Shown: piece after piece, positions 24,001 through 33,787 of the stretch
How positions within the stretch are numbered: position 1 is the stretch's first letter
How the letters are laid out: each line of letters begins with the position of its first letter
DNA from: Chromobotia macracanthus
Taxonomy: Eukaryota; Chordata; Actinopteri; Cypriniformes; Botiidae
Length of the DNA stretch: 64,000 nt
Direction: 5' to 3'
Assembly: GCA_036877525.1 (NCBI GenBank)
Contig: JAZGTH010000007.1
Coordinates: 1,152,501 to 1,216,500 of the forward strand
The notes under the pieces: generated by a model
Told to the model about the DNA's origin: nothing
What the model saw: the letters and a program-made list of their open reading frames with translations, nothing else
Database searches by the model: none
Translations under genes and position numbers: made by a program

Positions 24001-27000
24001 CGTGACAAAAATAGACATGCAAAAAAGACTTAGAAACACACAGCGACACACAAAAGCCTGGCCCTCAAGTTTTCCGTCTCAACCACGCACGTACCAAACT
24101 CTCCAGGTTCACTTGACAGATGGAAAAAAGCAGGTGCCTTTCTGTGTCATCCAGACAAAGCTGTTTGTTTGTTTTTTCTTTGTTTTATGAGTCGGATCTC
24201 TGGGCGAGAGCTGGAGACTCATCCTCGCTCTGAGTGTGAGTGTTATCACCACACAAATATGACTGAAATCTCTATGACTGAAGTGTCAGTATTTCTCACT
24301 CACCAGGGTTTCCTGACTTTAATCTTGGGTAATTTAATTGTTTTTTCAAACCACAGGTCACGACTGGTTTTAACCCTGTTAGCTGGGATAAAATACATTA
24401 AGTGTTTAAAAGTCTGGGCAATTGTTTTTAGAGAAGAGACTAACATGTAGGCAGGTTTTGAAAGAAGTGTGTTGTGTGCCAGTCAAGAGATAACCTTCAC
24501 TTCACACAACGGCACTTCCAGCGAACTATTACAGGCATATTTGCCTTATATTGCACAAGAGATTTCCGCTTTCAAATATTTCTTCAAAGCAGAGAGAATC
24601 ATCTCTATGTTCAAACACAAACTACTCACAGAAATCACAGCGCGATCATCTCAACATGTCGTAAATCTTCAGCACGTATAATTAAACGCATTAACACACA
24701 TTACAGTTAATACTGCGTTACCTCATTGTGTCAAGACGACCGTCTCTTTCAGATCGGTGCGATACGCTCTGTCAGTCATCATTCATTAGGAGAGCCGTCT
24801 GTGTTTTATCTCTCTTCTCTAGCATGTACATTATAAAGCATCTATGATGGCTGCAGTTGAGTGAACTTAAAATGGTTGCCTGGACAACATACAGAATCCT
24901 TAACTGGTCAAAGAGGATGAACGGAGGCACAACACACACACACGCACTCATATACACACACACGCACTCATAGACACACACACGCACTCATAGACACACA
25001 CACGCACTCATATACACACACACGCACTCATAGACACACACACGCACTCATAGACACACACACACGCACTCATAGACACACACACACACGCACTCATAGA
25101 CACACACACACGCACTCATAGACACACACACACACGCACTCATAGACACACACACACACGCACTCATAGACACACGCACTCATACACACACACACACACG
25201 CACTCATAGACACACACACACACACGCACTCACACACACACACGCACTCATACACACACACACACACGCACTCATGCACACGCACTCATACACACACACA
25301 CGCACTCATACACACACACAGGCACTCATACACACACACAGGCACTCATACACACACACAGACACTCATACACACACACAGGCACTCATACACACACACA
25401 CGCACTCATACACACACTTACATACTTTTCTTTACATATGCTAAAGTCAAATAAAGCCAAACCGACAGCTCAAATTATAAAGCATTATTATAAAGTTTTG
25501 AGTTGGGGTAGGGTAATAGATTGTGTTGAACACTGATCTGTTATGCACTTGATCAATAACTGATTTTTTGGTTCATTTTTAACCAAAAAAAGTTACAGAC
25601 TGCAGCTTTAAAGCAGATTATGGAAGTGTAAAACCATGCATGACCTTCTCTTCATTAAAGAAGGTTAAAGAAAAATAAACATGTCAACTGGACTTCTGTT
25701 TATCCAGTAACAGTGTGACCTACAGAAAATCTGTGAAAACAATCTCAATCTTGGATTATGGTCTCTGGTGTATCCTTCTTTCAGCCAGTTTCCCTTTTCT
25801 CAGTTTGCACGGTCATGCTGACAAGCCCTCAGTCTAACCATCAGTTTGTGCTTTGAGGAAGGGAGATGTCACAAAGATTCTGTCCCGTCAGATGGTAGAG
25901 AACACTCGGGCTCTGTCCTTCACACTGTCAGATAAAAGCTCTGTCCTCTGTCCCTTTAATCCTTTTTTAAAAACCTTCCTGTGAACAGTGTTCCTGTAGA
26001 ACACTGGTAGAGCATTACGTTAGCAGCACAAAGGTTGTGGGTTCGAATCCCAGGGAACAAACATACTGATGAAAATGTACAGCCTGAATACACTACAAGT
26101 CACTTTGGATTAAAGCATCTGCCAAATGCATAACAAATGTACAAAACAGTGTTAACCTTTTAACTCATGACACTGCATTAACTTTGACAGACCTACATAA
26201 AAGAATACAGCTGCTTTCCTGCTGAAACGCGTCAGTGTGGAGTAAAGGTTACAATAGGAGTGGACTGGTTATATGAAGGGACTCACCAGCAGGGGAATCA
26301 GGGCTTTGGGAATGCTGGCTGTTGGGTGTGCTGGTCGACAGGTCCGCCAACATTCTCGAGTTTTCCTTCCTGGGAGAACAGTCGCTGTTACCTAGGAGAC
26401 AGACAGAAACAAGTGCACTGAGGACATTGCCTTGCTTCCGGCAGCACAGCTATTGTGCTCTAAACACACAGACCTGAGCTCAAGAGACAGTGATGTACAA
26501 ACTCCTGCTTTCTGCTGCTGCTAACACTGAAATCTTTATGCTTTAATATATTCTAATATTTCCTCCATATTGTTTAACGTTCTCATATATATCCTAATAT
26601 AATTTCTTGTTTAAAATAAAATGTCTTTAATAGCTATACCCTGCTCTTAAAATACGCTACTATACCTCCTTCTTAGTTTAGTTCTTAGTCTTCCCTACTT
26701 TAGTTTAGTTTAGTACTCTTATCTAATTTTCATTGGAACAGTATTTTAAACTCTAATGTACTTCCTACTGTACCCTGCTGTACTCAGTACTGTTTACATT
26801 TTTAATATGCTGTCTATTGAACTTTTTTGTTAACCATTTCCTGCTTCACTGTGAGAAACTGTTTAATATATGTTCTAATGTTTAAAACTGCAATCCGTAA
26901 CTGTTGCATCTCTATCATCATCTGTTTAAAACATAAACTTTTTACTTTTCTTTCATATGTTAAAGTCAAATGAAGCCAAACTGACATTTCTTGGGTAATC

Positions 27001-30000
27001 AGATTTAGCAGCTCAACTTATAAATCATTATCATAAACTTACAGTTGTTTGGGAAGATCGTATTGAACACTGATCTGTTATGCACTTGCTCAAATTATTT
27101 TTGTTCATTTTTAACCCCAAAAGTTACAGTTTGCTGCTTTACAACATGAATGTACATGATATTGAACTTTAAAAGTTAAATTCGGTAAAATTCTTAAAAA
27201 AGGTAAAATTCGAACAGACTAGATCCATCTAAAATGTTTCACAACATTATTCACTAACAGCCCAGTGGAGCACGTGTCCCATCGGTCTCCAGGTACCGTA
27301 TACCCTGAACTGCTGTTAACAGCACCCGTCTCTGTTACCAGACTGAAATTTCTCCAGGATCAGTGACCAGCTCAGCACTTCACAGTTTACAAAAGCCATG
27401 AGCCATCAACTCATGTGCAAGACCTTGTTAAGCTTTCAGATGCACCTTAAGATTCAGACAGGATTTCCTCATCTGTCCTCACCCATCACGAATGGGATTT
27501 AGGAAATAACAGGGCTCACTGCATCCACTCGGGGGGATGATTCCTGCTCTCTGATTCCATTACCCACCCACCCCTTCAGAAAGGTTAGAGGCAAACACTC
27601 AAAACAACCGCAAGCACATCAGCCAGCTTGACATGTTTGCATTATGCAAACACAATCGTCGTTCCCCTGCATCGTTCCCTAAACTCTATGATTCTGACTG
27701 GAAAGGCTGAAAAGTACCTGGAATGTCAGGCTGTTGTAATATTCATCTTTAAGCATTGTCTTCTAATCAGTTTCTCCTTTAAACAGGTTTGTACAGAACC
27801 ATCAAACAGACTAAGGGCTCAAAAACAGTATTCAATGGTATTTTCAATGATAATTTTGGCTACTCTGTAGTGAACGTTGGCTAATATTCTCTAAAAGTTC
27901 TATCAAAGTTATCAAAAATCTTGCAGTAATGTTAGAAGAATGCTTTTTTAATATAATATCAAAAAAATTATTCTTAAGTTGTTAGCCTTTAAGGTGGGTG
28001 TCGGGGGACAGAAGGGACGAGAGGCTGATATGTGTTCTGTCACACTGACTGAGAGCTCATGACACAATCCCAGAGAGGGCGTATCTGGTTACCATGCCGG
28101 GTTGAGGGAAATCTCAGGTAACCGGCAGTCCCTCAGCAATGGGATACAAGCAGTCACAACTGACTGATGGCCGAGGGCTGGATTTTTCCATAACACAGTC
28201 GTGTGCCTGATGGCCTCTCAGGTTAGGTGAGAGTGAAACAAACTCTGTACAGGAGCTCTTTTATCCTACATATAAACTAGAGACAAGCAAAACTATATTT
28301 TAATAATGAATCTGTCATATTCTGTAAAACTAATAATGGAAAACAATGCTACATTTATGCATTTGGCAGATGTTTTTATCCAAAGTGACTGCATTTAAGC
28401 AATACATTTGATCAGTATGTGTGTTCCCTGGAAATTAAGCCCACAATCTTTGTGCTGCTAACACAACCAACTGAGCAACAGAAACATCTTCATCATACTA
28501 GAACAGTAAGGTTGTTTCCTGAAATGTATTCACTAATTTAAAACTAAAACAAAGTAAACTACATTTCTCTAGTGGACCATCCTGACACACTGCTAAACCA
28601 AACAGAACTGGGATGAAGATCATATTGTACAATCAAATTAAAAATCTGATACAGTTTCTTGTTCACAATTGAACAATGCTTCCATTTCATTTTATTTTCA
28701 GCTCGCCAAACCTCACTCAGTGGGATGACAGCCTACAGCATACAGCTGTTATTAAAACAGCTTCCATCTGCCCCCGTATACATGATGAAAACCCGCAGCC
28801 CCACTGGAGACTACAGGAGTGACTGCAGGTCTGGCCTGAGACGCTGCTGAGTCAGATATAGATCCCAGTTCACTCAGATCATTCTCTGAATCTGGGTGTA
28901 CACCAGTCTGAGGGGTACAGAAACCTACAAAATGGACTGTTCCATGCACACTTTAAGGAAAATAACTGAGGGAGTTTTTACTCATGGCCTACGCAATGAA
29001 GTAATCTGAAGTTTTTCTGGAAGAAGTTGCATTAATGAGGAGAAGAGTAGGATTTTTATAACACTTATCTTCTAGGGTGAAAGAAAGAGCTGGAGCCTAC
29101 CCAGCTAACATTCTCAAAATGTTGGCTTCTGTTCTTTTAAAGTTCTCTCAAAGTTATCAAAAAACATTTTTGCAGTGGAGCGTTTTAAAAATGTTACAGA
29201 ATTAAGAAAGCAATAACATTAATACAACATCCAAAAAACTCGACATTTTGAATGTTCCTAGAACAATAAAATTTTTAACGTTTTTGTAGCGTAATGGAAA
29301 TGTTAGCGAAATGTTCCTACAACCAAAAATTGGCAGTCGAGAGCAGTGAAACACACAGGACCTCAAATGGCTGACAAACAGACACATTTACAGTACAGCC
29401 TCATTCACACCTGCGGGCAATTTCTGAGCCTCAACTTCACCTGACCTACATGTTTTTGGGCTGCGGGGGAAACCAGAGTACCTAAAAGAAACCAATGCCA
29501 ATATAGGGGTAACATAAGGGGACTCTCCATACGTGTAATGATCTTTTTACTGAGCTCATCAAATTTTCTCTTCTCTTCCCTTCCCCTAACCCCACCTCTA
29601 AACCTAACCTTTAAAGAAACCATTCTTAATAACAGAATGGCTCTATACAGAGCGAGACTGATAAGACATTGAACTGATTTGCACATCAAGCTTGCTAGCA
29701 GCTCTATTCCAGCTGAGGGGCCGGAGCTTAGAGGCAGGTTCAGTGCTACAGCAGTAACACAAGACAAAAAAGGGACTTTTAACCAGGATCACTTCTCCCA
29801 GGAAAGAAAATGATTGGTTGTGGCATGTTGTAGACGCTCAGATCAGGTTTATCCTGTCTGTCTGCACACCTCCAAACCATCCTTCCAGATCAAACACGAA
29901 ATACATTCCCACTCACACCGCTTGCCACCTGCCATCACTGAACGTCACCTTATAAAAGAATCTGCTGAAGTGAACCAGCTCTTATTAGCATATCAAATAG

Positions 30001-31485
30001 CAGATACAAAAGACTGAATTATTAACCTGTGATTTAAAGTAAATAAACCGACAGACCAATCAGAAAGTGACCTGAATCAAGAACATCACCAGTTTCACTT
30101 CACACCTTCCAAATCTAAAGGAAACACTATTCTTTATAACTATGGAAATAATACAGCGCAAGACACTAAATACATTCCCACTCACACTGCAGTGATGCTA
30201 GAATAGAAAATTTGGAACATAAGATGCTGGTGTAAAAATTATAAACATTTTCAGTGTTTTGCTTTCAACACGTGTATAAGCATTCATTCTGTAACTTTTT
30301 TGGGGTTTAAAATGAACAGAAATCAGTTATTGAGCAAGTACATAACAGATCTGTGTTTAACACAGTCTCCTTACTCTGATTCACAACAGTACATTTATAA
30401 TAATGCTCTATAATTTAAGATGTCAGGTAATTTAAGCTTAAGACATTTCCGTGGAATCCCAATGTAATTTGACTTCAACATACATAATGAAAAGTGCCTG
30501 CAATTTAATGTTTCAAACAGAGATGGCAGTAGAGAGGAAAACACTACAGATCTGATGAGATTCTAATGACAACAGGAAAATGCCAGTTTGTAAGTTTTTG
30601 GAAGAAAGTTAAACCGTAAATTTATCTTTTTCCAAGACACCTGCAAAAATGTTCATATGAACGGCTCTTTATCAACACGTTCCATCTGAGGGAATCTGGG
30701 GGGAGGTGGCAGGCGGGCGGGCGGGCAGGCGGGCGGGTGGGAAGGTACCACCGTGCACCTGGTACTCAAGCCCGTCCAGATAACAGATCTCAAGGGGAGG
30801 CAAAAGCAGATGCAGTTCAGCGGGATCTAGTGTGCTTGTCTACTGCACTTATTTGTAAAGCAGAACTGGGTGTACAGCTGCAGACACACTCCCACAGTGT
30901 ACTGCCAGATTTAGATATCTAAAACAAGTATAAATTAATATAAATTTAGAATAAAGAAACAAAATATTTGCACAATGCAAAAAGTTCAGAACTGATAACC
31001 TTTTACTCAACTCGACATTTGGTGATTTATACATCTGGAAAACATTTCTTGACAAACTTATGAAAACCATGCCAAACACACAGATGACATGGTCGAATCA
31101 TTGTGATGTAGAAACAGCTTTAATTATTTTTAGGTCTGTTTGTTCTCTGACTAGAGTGAAGCTATTACACCTGGGATGTTTTAATATTTCTGTTGGTCTC
31201 CTAATGTCTCAGATGAATGTTTCCTTAGAGTTCAACACAAATCTAACAAAGGCAATACTGACCAAATGAAACACACGTGATACAAGTACTGTCATTTATA
31301 CAGAACAACACACATCGTCACTAAAATGTCCACAATAAAAGGGTACATAAACAATTCTGTTCCAAGTTCACCAACACTTTACATAAAGACAATTTTAACA
31401 CACATTCAAACTCTCGACTGTGGATATCAGGTGTACACAAAACCAAACTTACTTGCAATATAGCCATCTGATGCCTCCATGTCCA
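14290..31485 (-). CDS. ikzf2: ikzf2 (Helios) coding region, seven exons spliced
   Basis: Helios is a nuclear C2H2 zinc-finger transcription factor of the Ikaros family, known for roles in lymphoid cells. N-terminal fingers bind GGAA-type DNA and two C-terminal fingers mediate homo- and heterodimerisation. Seven minus-strand exons with GT-AG introns, all phase 1, sum to 34+105+189+168+138+132+731 = 1497 nt (498 aa plus stop). Three N-terminal fingers lie at about residues 116-136, 144-164 and 172-194, and two C-terminal fingers at about 445-465 and 473-495. Helios is chosen over Ikaros, Aiolos and Eos from [53 protein letters not shown], and the C-terminal GYRDPLECNICG and HIVRGEHTF, all of which match Helios as I remember it. 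Human Helios is 526 aa; the roughly 29-aa shortfall equals the missing ZF1 exon. Family assignment is very secure; the paralogue call is from memory. Confidence 0.93.
15812..16120 (+). mobile_element. CCCAGCTAAC-type MITE lacking terminal bases
   Basis: From ACGTTGGCTAACATTCACTG to AACGTTTTCTTGCAACAAAA, covering most of the family internal sequence. It lies in the last ikzf2 intron. Confidence 0.75.
16193..16324 (-). CDS. ikzf2: ikzf2 linker exon with [12 protein letters not shown] motif
   Basis: 132 nt between acceptor TGTTCACAG and donor GTGG|GTGAGTAT. It encodes GEVQKEQRPLESASMAAFDR, PPVIERLQQG and [15 protein letters not shown]. Helios has an equivalent segment, FERPAVIEKLTGNMG followed by [14 protein letters not shown]. 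The basic KRK with adjacent Ser/Thr is a conserved regulatory patch of the family. It is separated by a 367-nt intron from the ZF4 exon and by a 1.17 kb intron, containing a MITE copy at 15812-16120, from the last exon. Confidence 0.94.
16692..16829 (-). CDS. ikzf2: ikzf2 exon encoding finger ZF4
   Basis: 138 nt between acceptor TTCTTTTAG and donor CCAG|GTGTGTGG. It encodes [20 protein letters not shown] then EEHKERCHNYLQSAGMDSAS and NPGPYP. The first two bases complete Val 166 with the last base of the preceding exon (HS-V-GKPHKC, as in Helios). ZF4 is of C2HC form (C..C, H..., then RCH), typical of this family. No ORF finder reports it because it is short and flanked by stops; splice signals and similarity are unambiguous. 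Confidence 0.94.
19424..19680 (+). mobile_element. CCCAGCTAAC-type MITE, internally shortened
   Basis: From CCAGCTACCAGGGAACGTTC to AAAATCGTTGGCTTGGG. Part of the centre is missing relative to 13695-14042. Confidence 0.75.
19975..20060 (-). mobile_element. CCCAGCTAAC-type MITE, 86-bp deletion derivative
   Basis: Both terminal regions are kept (CCAGCTAACAATTTTAGATT at the left, ATGTTCCCTGTTAGCTGG at the right) with almost the whole interior deleted. Confidence 0.8.
20516..20672 (+). mobile_element. AAAGCTGCAATC-type MITE, short copy
   Basis: Begins AAAGCTGCAATCCGTCATTT and ends AAGTAACTTGCAACCTG, both of which resemble the family termini. Confidence 0.5.
21318..21485 (-). CDS. ikzf2: ikzf2 exon encoding DNA-binding fingers ZF2 and ZF3
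   Basis: 168 nt between acceptor TCCATCAG and donor CTCAG|GTTAGCC. It encodes GDRPFQCNQCGVSFTQKGNL, then a LLRHIKLHTG linker and [20 protein letters not shown] followed by GHLRTHS. Both C2H2 fingers are complete with canonical TGEKPF spacing. The helix residues ([16 protein letters not shown]) are the family-invariant DNA-contact elements. The exon length of 168 matches, as I remember it, the mammalian orthologous exon. The third Cys-region residue Val (CGVSF) replaces the usual Ala. This is the most conserved block of the gene and the anchor for the annotation. Confidence 0.96.
21655..21885. repeat. Interspersed repeat with GTCCTCAC ends
   Basis: Contains GGTCCTCACTTTCTGATGCC, a GGTTAGGTTTAG-rich middle and TGTCCTCACAAAGATAGCTG. 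This combination is a dispersed repeat I recall from many fish genomes. The class is not determined. Confidence 0.5.
22751..22808 (+). mobile_element. SINE 3' tail fragment
   Basis: ATAAGCTGCTTTGGATAAAA and the following AAATGTAAATGT match the tail of the tRNA-type SINE at 26004. Confidence 0.55.
23080..23268 (-). CDS. ikzf2: ikzf2 third coding exon (acidic linker before the fingers)
   Basis: 189 nt between acceptor TTCTCACAG and donor AATG|GTAAATAA. It encodes an acidic, Glu-rich segment beginning LRIKQEEGTEEETERQ, passing through GSGLEDPMIDS and ending GIRQTNG. Human Helios has VKLEMQSDEE, GSSLEEPLIES and GGIRLPNG at equivalent places, so order and boundaries agree. IKQE at about residues 50-53 fits the sumoylation consensus (hydrophobic-K-x-E), as VKLE does in the human protein. 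In mammals the next exon continues with KLKCDVCGM of ZF1. Here the next exon found is the ZF2/ZF3 exon, joined in phase through the shared Gly codon. Confidence 0.88.
23480..23553 (+). mobile_element. AAAGCTGCAATC-type MITE fragment
   Basis: TTTCAAACAGAGATGGCGAC followed by AAAAGTTACAGATTGCAGCT. These are the two terminal segments of the family joined without the middle. Confidence 0.55.
24931..25418. repeat. Compound CA minisatellite
   Basis: About 490 bp of ACACACACGCACTCATAG units of variable length in a (CA)n background. The left half carries CATAG or CATAT spacers, and the right half CATAC with CAGGCACTC variants. It lies in the ikzf2 intron between coding exons 2 and 3. The cysteine-rich frames on the minus strand are artefacts. 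Confidence 0.97.
25412..25615 (+). mobile_element. AAAGCTGCAATC-type MITE, partial
   Basis: From TACATACTTTTCTTTACATA to AAAAGTTACAGACTGCAGCT. Its left end abuts the CA minisatellite. Confidence 0.7.
26004..26140 (+). mobile_element. tRNA-derived SINE
   Basis: Polymerase III A-box-like TGGTAGAGCATT and B box GGTTCGAATCC in tRNA spacing. These are followed by a CACTTTGGATTAAAGCATCT tail and CCAAATGCATAACAAATGTA. This architecture fits the HE1/V-SINE type seen in fish. It sits in the ikzf2 intron 100 bp from coding exon 2. Confidence 0.8.
26287..26391 (-). CDS. ikzf2: ikzf2 second coding exon
   Basis: 105 nt between a TCTCCTAG acceptor and a G|GTGAGTCC donor. It encodes NSDCSPRKENSRMLADLSTS then TPNSQHSQSPDSPA. 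This aligns with the Helios N-terminal stretch that runs [20 protein letters not shown], with the same Ser/Pro-rich low-complexity character. It begins with two bases completing codon 12 and ends with one base of an Ala codon shared with the next exon, so both ends are phase 1. The intron to the start exon is about 5.06 kb. Confidence 0.85.
26885..27145 (+). mobile_element. AAAGCTGCAATC-type MITE, near full length
   Basis: From AAACTGCAATCCGTAACTGT to AAAAGTTACAGTTTGCTGCT, about 260 bp. The ends are inverted repeats of each other, and there is no coding capacity. Confidence 0.75.
27871..27985 (+). mobile_element. CCCAGCTAAC-type MITE, partial
   Basis: GAACGTTGGCTAATATTCTC to ATTATTCTTAAGTTGTTAG, the left third of the family. 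Confidence 0.7.
28351..28482 (-). mobile_element. tRNA-derived SINE, reverse orientation
   Basis: ACATTTATGCATTTGGCAGA, then TTTTATCCAAAGTGACTGCA, GTGTTCCCTGGAAATTAAGC (degenerate B box) and ACCAACTGAGCAACAG (A box). This is the reverse complement of the element at 26004. Confidence 0.75.
29100..29330 (+). mobile_element. CCCAGCTAAC-type MITE
   Basis: Begins CCCAGCTAACATTCTCAAAA, preceded by TA, and runs to TGTTCCTACAACCAAAAATT. The right terminal repeat is degenerate. Confidence 0.75.
29411..29518. repeat. Dispersed fish repeat fragment
   Basis: CCTGCGGGCAATTTCTGAGC and CCTACATGTTTTTGGGCTGC, then GGGGGAAACCAGAGTACC. This is a diverged version of a repeat I recall as common in fish genomes (ATGTTTTTGGA, GGAGGAAACC). 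The class is not determined. Confidence 0.5.
30286..30560 (-). mobile_element. AAAGCTGCAATC-type MITE, reverse orientation
   Basis: CTGTAACTTTTTTGGGGTTT to AAACAGAGATGGCAGTAGAG and TACAGATCTG, the reverse complement of copies at 25.4 and 26.9 kb, about 275 bp. Confidence 0.7.
30699..30742 (+). repeat. G-rich tract with quadruplex potential
   Basis: After GGGGGGAGGTGG there is a GGCGGGCGGGCGGGC run, then AGGCGGGCGGGTGGG. This gives at least five GGG runs separated by single bases. It lies in an ikzf2 intron, on the non-transcribed (plus) strand. Confidence 0.8.
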
Positions 31486-31501
31486 TAGTCAGGGTGCAGA
31501 A
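31452..31501 (-). CDS. ikzf2: ikzf2 first coding exon with start codon
   Basis: The acceptor ATCCACAG ends just above 31501, giving 16 nt of 5' UTR. The ATG is at 31485-31483 and translates as MDMEASDGYIA, closely matching the METEAIDGYI start of mammalian Helios. A second ATG two codons later (M3) is also possible, but the first matches the family start. The donor A|GTAAGTTT follows 31452, leaving one base that completes a Ser codon (AGT) with the next exon. The exon is too short for ORF finders and was recognised by similarity and splice sites. An acceptor directly upstream means at least one further non-coding exon lies 5'. Confidence 0.85.
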
Positions 31502-33166
31502 CTGTGGATAACAGTTACGTTTAGTAAATTAGATGAAGGATTCTTTATGATTTTACTTTTATGTCAACGTTGTCACTTAACAAACAGTTCCAATAAATGT
31601 CCTTAACATTAAATACTGGCAGCAGATATTTAAATATCAGTAAACAGTAAGATCAGAGGACTTTTAAAAACACTTGATTAACCAGGAAATTACATAATAA
31701 TTTGTCTTTAATTGTTTAGATTGCACACTTCCGTTTTCACTCTTGCGTTATATGATACAAATTATGCAATTGCCTCTTTAAAACAGGCAAACAAGCCTTT
31801 TAAATTAGATACATCATTTGTTTGTAGTTTCAGAATGTTTCACGATCAGCATCTCAAACACAAACAAGCAACTGCAGAATTGTTCCTGCTGTACTTACTT
31901 TAACTGTCTATATACCTGCCATGCTTAACTTAATGAATAGTTTGTGTATCAAATAGAACATATTTATTTATAATTTGTCTTGTGTCATTAGGGAAGTTAA
32001 CAGATAAAGTGATAACTTCCTGGTTAGACAAAAATCATACATGCAAACGCAAAAATAAAATTGTTTCCACTCAGTTTTAGGTCCAGTTGTGTATCGGACA
32101 TTTCCATCTGAGCTCATTGTAAAGAAAAACATTAGAATTGTTCAGAAATGTTAAATCAGATTAACTGGTTCTCAATACATGTTAAACTAAATCAGTTAAA
32201 CAAAGGTACAGCATAGAGAAAGAACTTCTGAAATCACCGTTACAAAGTTTTGAGAAAAAGTTAATCATAATTACCTGGTTATGTATTTAATCATGTAATG
32301 TTCTAGTATTGACTTGTGGAAATGTAATTTTCACTGATAATGACAGATTAACAGAAAAATTCCAATGACGTTTGTGAAGTATCACATGAAGAACTATTGG
32401 ACGCTGTTTGTATTTTGCTGATGGAAGAAAAATCAAAAAAAAGTCAGTCCATATGAGAAAATGTCATCTACTGGACCCAAAAGATTCTCATGAGGCCTCA
32501 CTTGTCATATCTATGAGCATCTGTGAGCCCTGCATCCGGTTTAGAACAAGAAAAGTGTTTTTCTAAATGTGATTTTTAAGCATTTTAAGGTGCAATAGGA
32601 CAGTGATATTTGTGAAACAACACTAAAATGTGCTTTAAATATGACTGAAACAGTGTTTTAAACCCATTAAGTTATTGTTATGTAGTTTATTATTATTATC
32701 CAAAAACCAAGACAGCTTTAACTAATCAAATATTGAGCTAAATTGAGATTTTCTCTGTGTACAATGCTGTTTAACCAACACACGCATACGTACATTTCAA
32801 AACCTACACACTGAATCCTGAAGTTTGACATTAATCCAGATGACATTATAAAGGTTTTAGGGTTAAGTGTGACCCCAGAGCTGATCACACTGACAGTCAC
32901 TGACTACATTACACTGCTGTCCCCAGAAGTCCGTCCCCAGCAGTCCCTCACCACCGCAACACGCAAACCTTAAGAGTGTAATGTTCCCTCTAATCACCAA
33001 ACCTTTGGAAATGTTGTTATAAAGGTTAAATATAGAGTTGTCCAAAGATACGAGCTGTTTAGTATTAAATATTAAACTTCATATTTTTCATAATGTAGAG
33101 TCTGTCAACCCAGAGAAACTCTTATGCAGCATTAACACACAAAAGATGGCTGATTTAAACTTGTAC

Positions 33167-33320
33167 CTTATCTGGTCTTTGCGAAGTCGATAAAGTGTCC
33201 CAATGAATCCGATTTAAGAAACCGAGAGACGGGTTAAATGATCTGCAGCTCTTTCAGGGTCTAATGTGATGCGGATCACCGGAGGTCCCCGTCATGTTCA
33301 GCTGGAGTTCATACTGAGCG
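33167..33320 (-). other. Possible non-coding 5' exon of ikzf2
   Basis: The coding start exon has an acceptor upstream, so a 5' non-coding exon must exist. A plausible donor, CAGATAAG|GTACAAGT, ends an exon at 33167. The sequence above it is somewhat CpG-enriched and free of repeats. The 5' limit cannot be read from the sequence. The exon at 35.5 kb is an alternative or an additional first exon. Confidence 0.3.
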
Positions 33321-33787
33321 AACCGATCACGATCTTGCGCCAGAACAAGAAGAAAAGTCAGAAAAGTTAGATAAGTTGGGCACAAGCTGCTGGTTTGTTA
33401 GGGGCTGGATGGTTTATTTCCTTCCTTTGTGCCGAACGAGCCCGTCAGCTTTTCCATTTCACACTAACCCGTGTAAGCGCTTTCCTCCGACTGTTACATT
33501 TCTTCTGTGATCTTGAGCTCAACAGTGAAGTGAAACCTGCTCTACACCCGGTCAATGGATGTCATGCCCGGGCGAAAGAGAATGAAACCTCAACTGGATC
33601 CACCGGTTCCAAGGAAATTAAGCCATAAATAAGGAAACTATGGGAACTGCCTACAACAGGTTTAGAGCCCGAGATCTCCACCTGTGTGAGACTGCATCAG
33701 GCTGTGGGATGACTCGATACTCGATACGCGTTTTACAGACATCATCTGCGAGCAGCTCCGCGAATTAGTGCTGATTTTACACACCAG

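Larger units (their letters stand above)
27150..31451. other. ikzf2 intron 5' of coding exon 2
   Basis: Non-coding. It contains MITE copies (27871, 29100, 30286), a SINE (28351), a fish repeat (29411) and a G-rich tract (30711). No other exon was recognised. Confidence 0.65.

Noticed and set aside
24772..25285. Cysteine-rich frames (CVCVYECVCV) on the minus strand
   Set aside because: Artefact of the CA minisatellite.
26004..26075. Functional tRNA gene
   Set aside because: A and B boxes are present, but the cloverleaf is degenerate and a SINE-type tail follows, with two more copies in the window.
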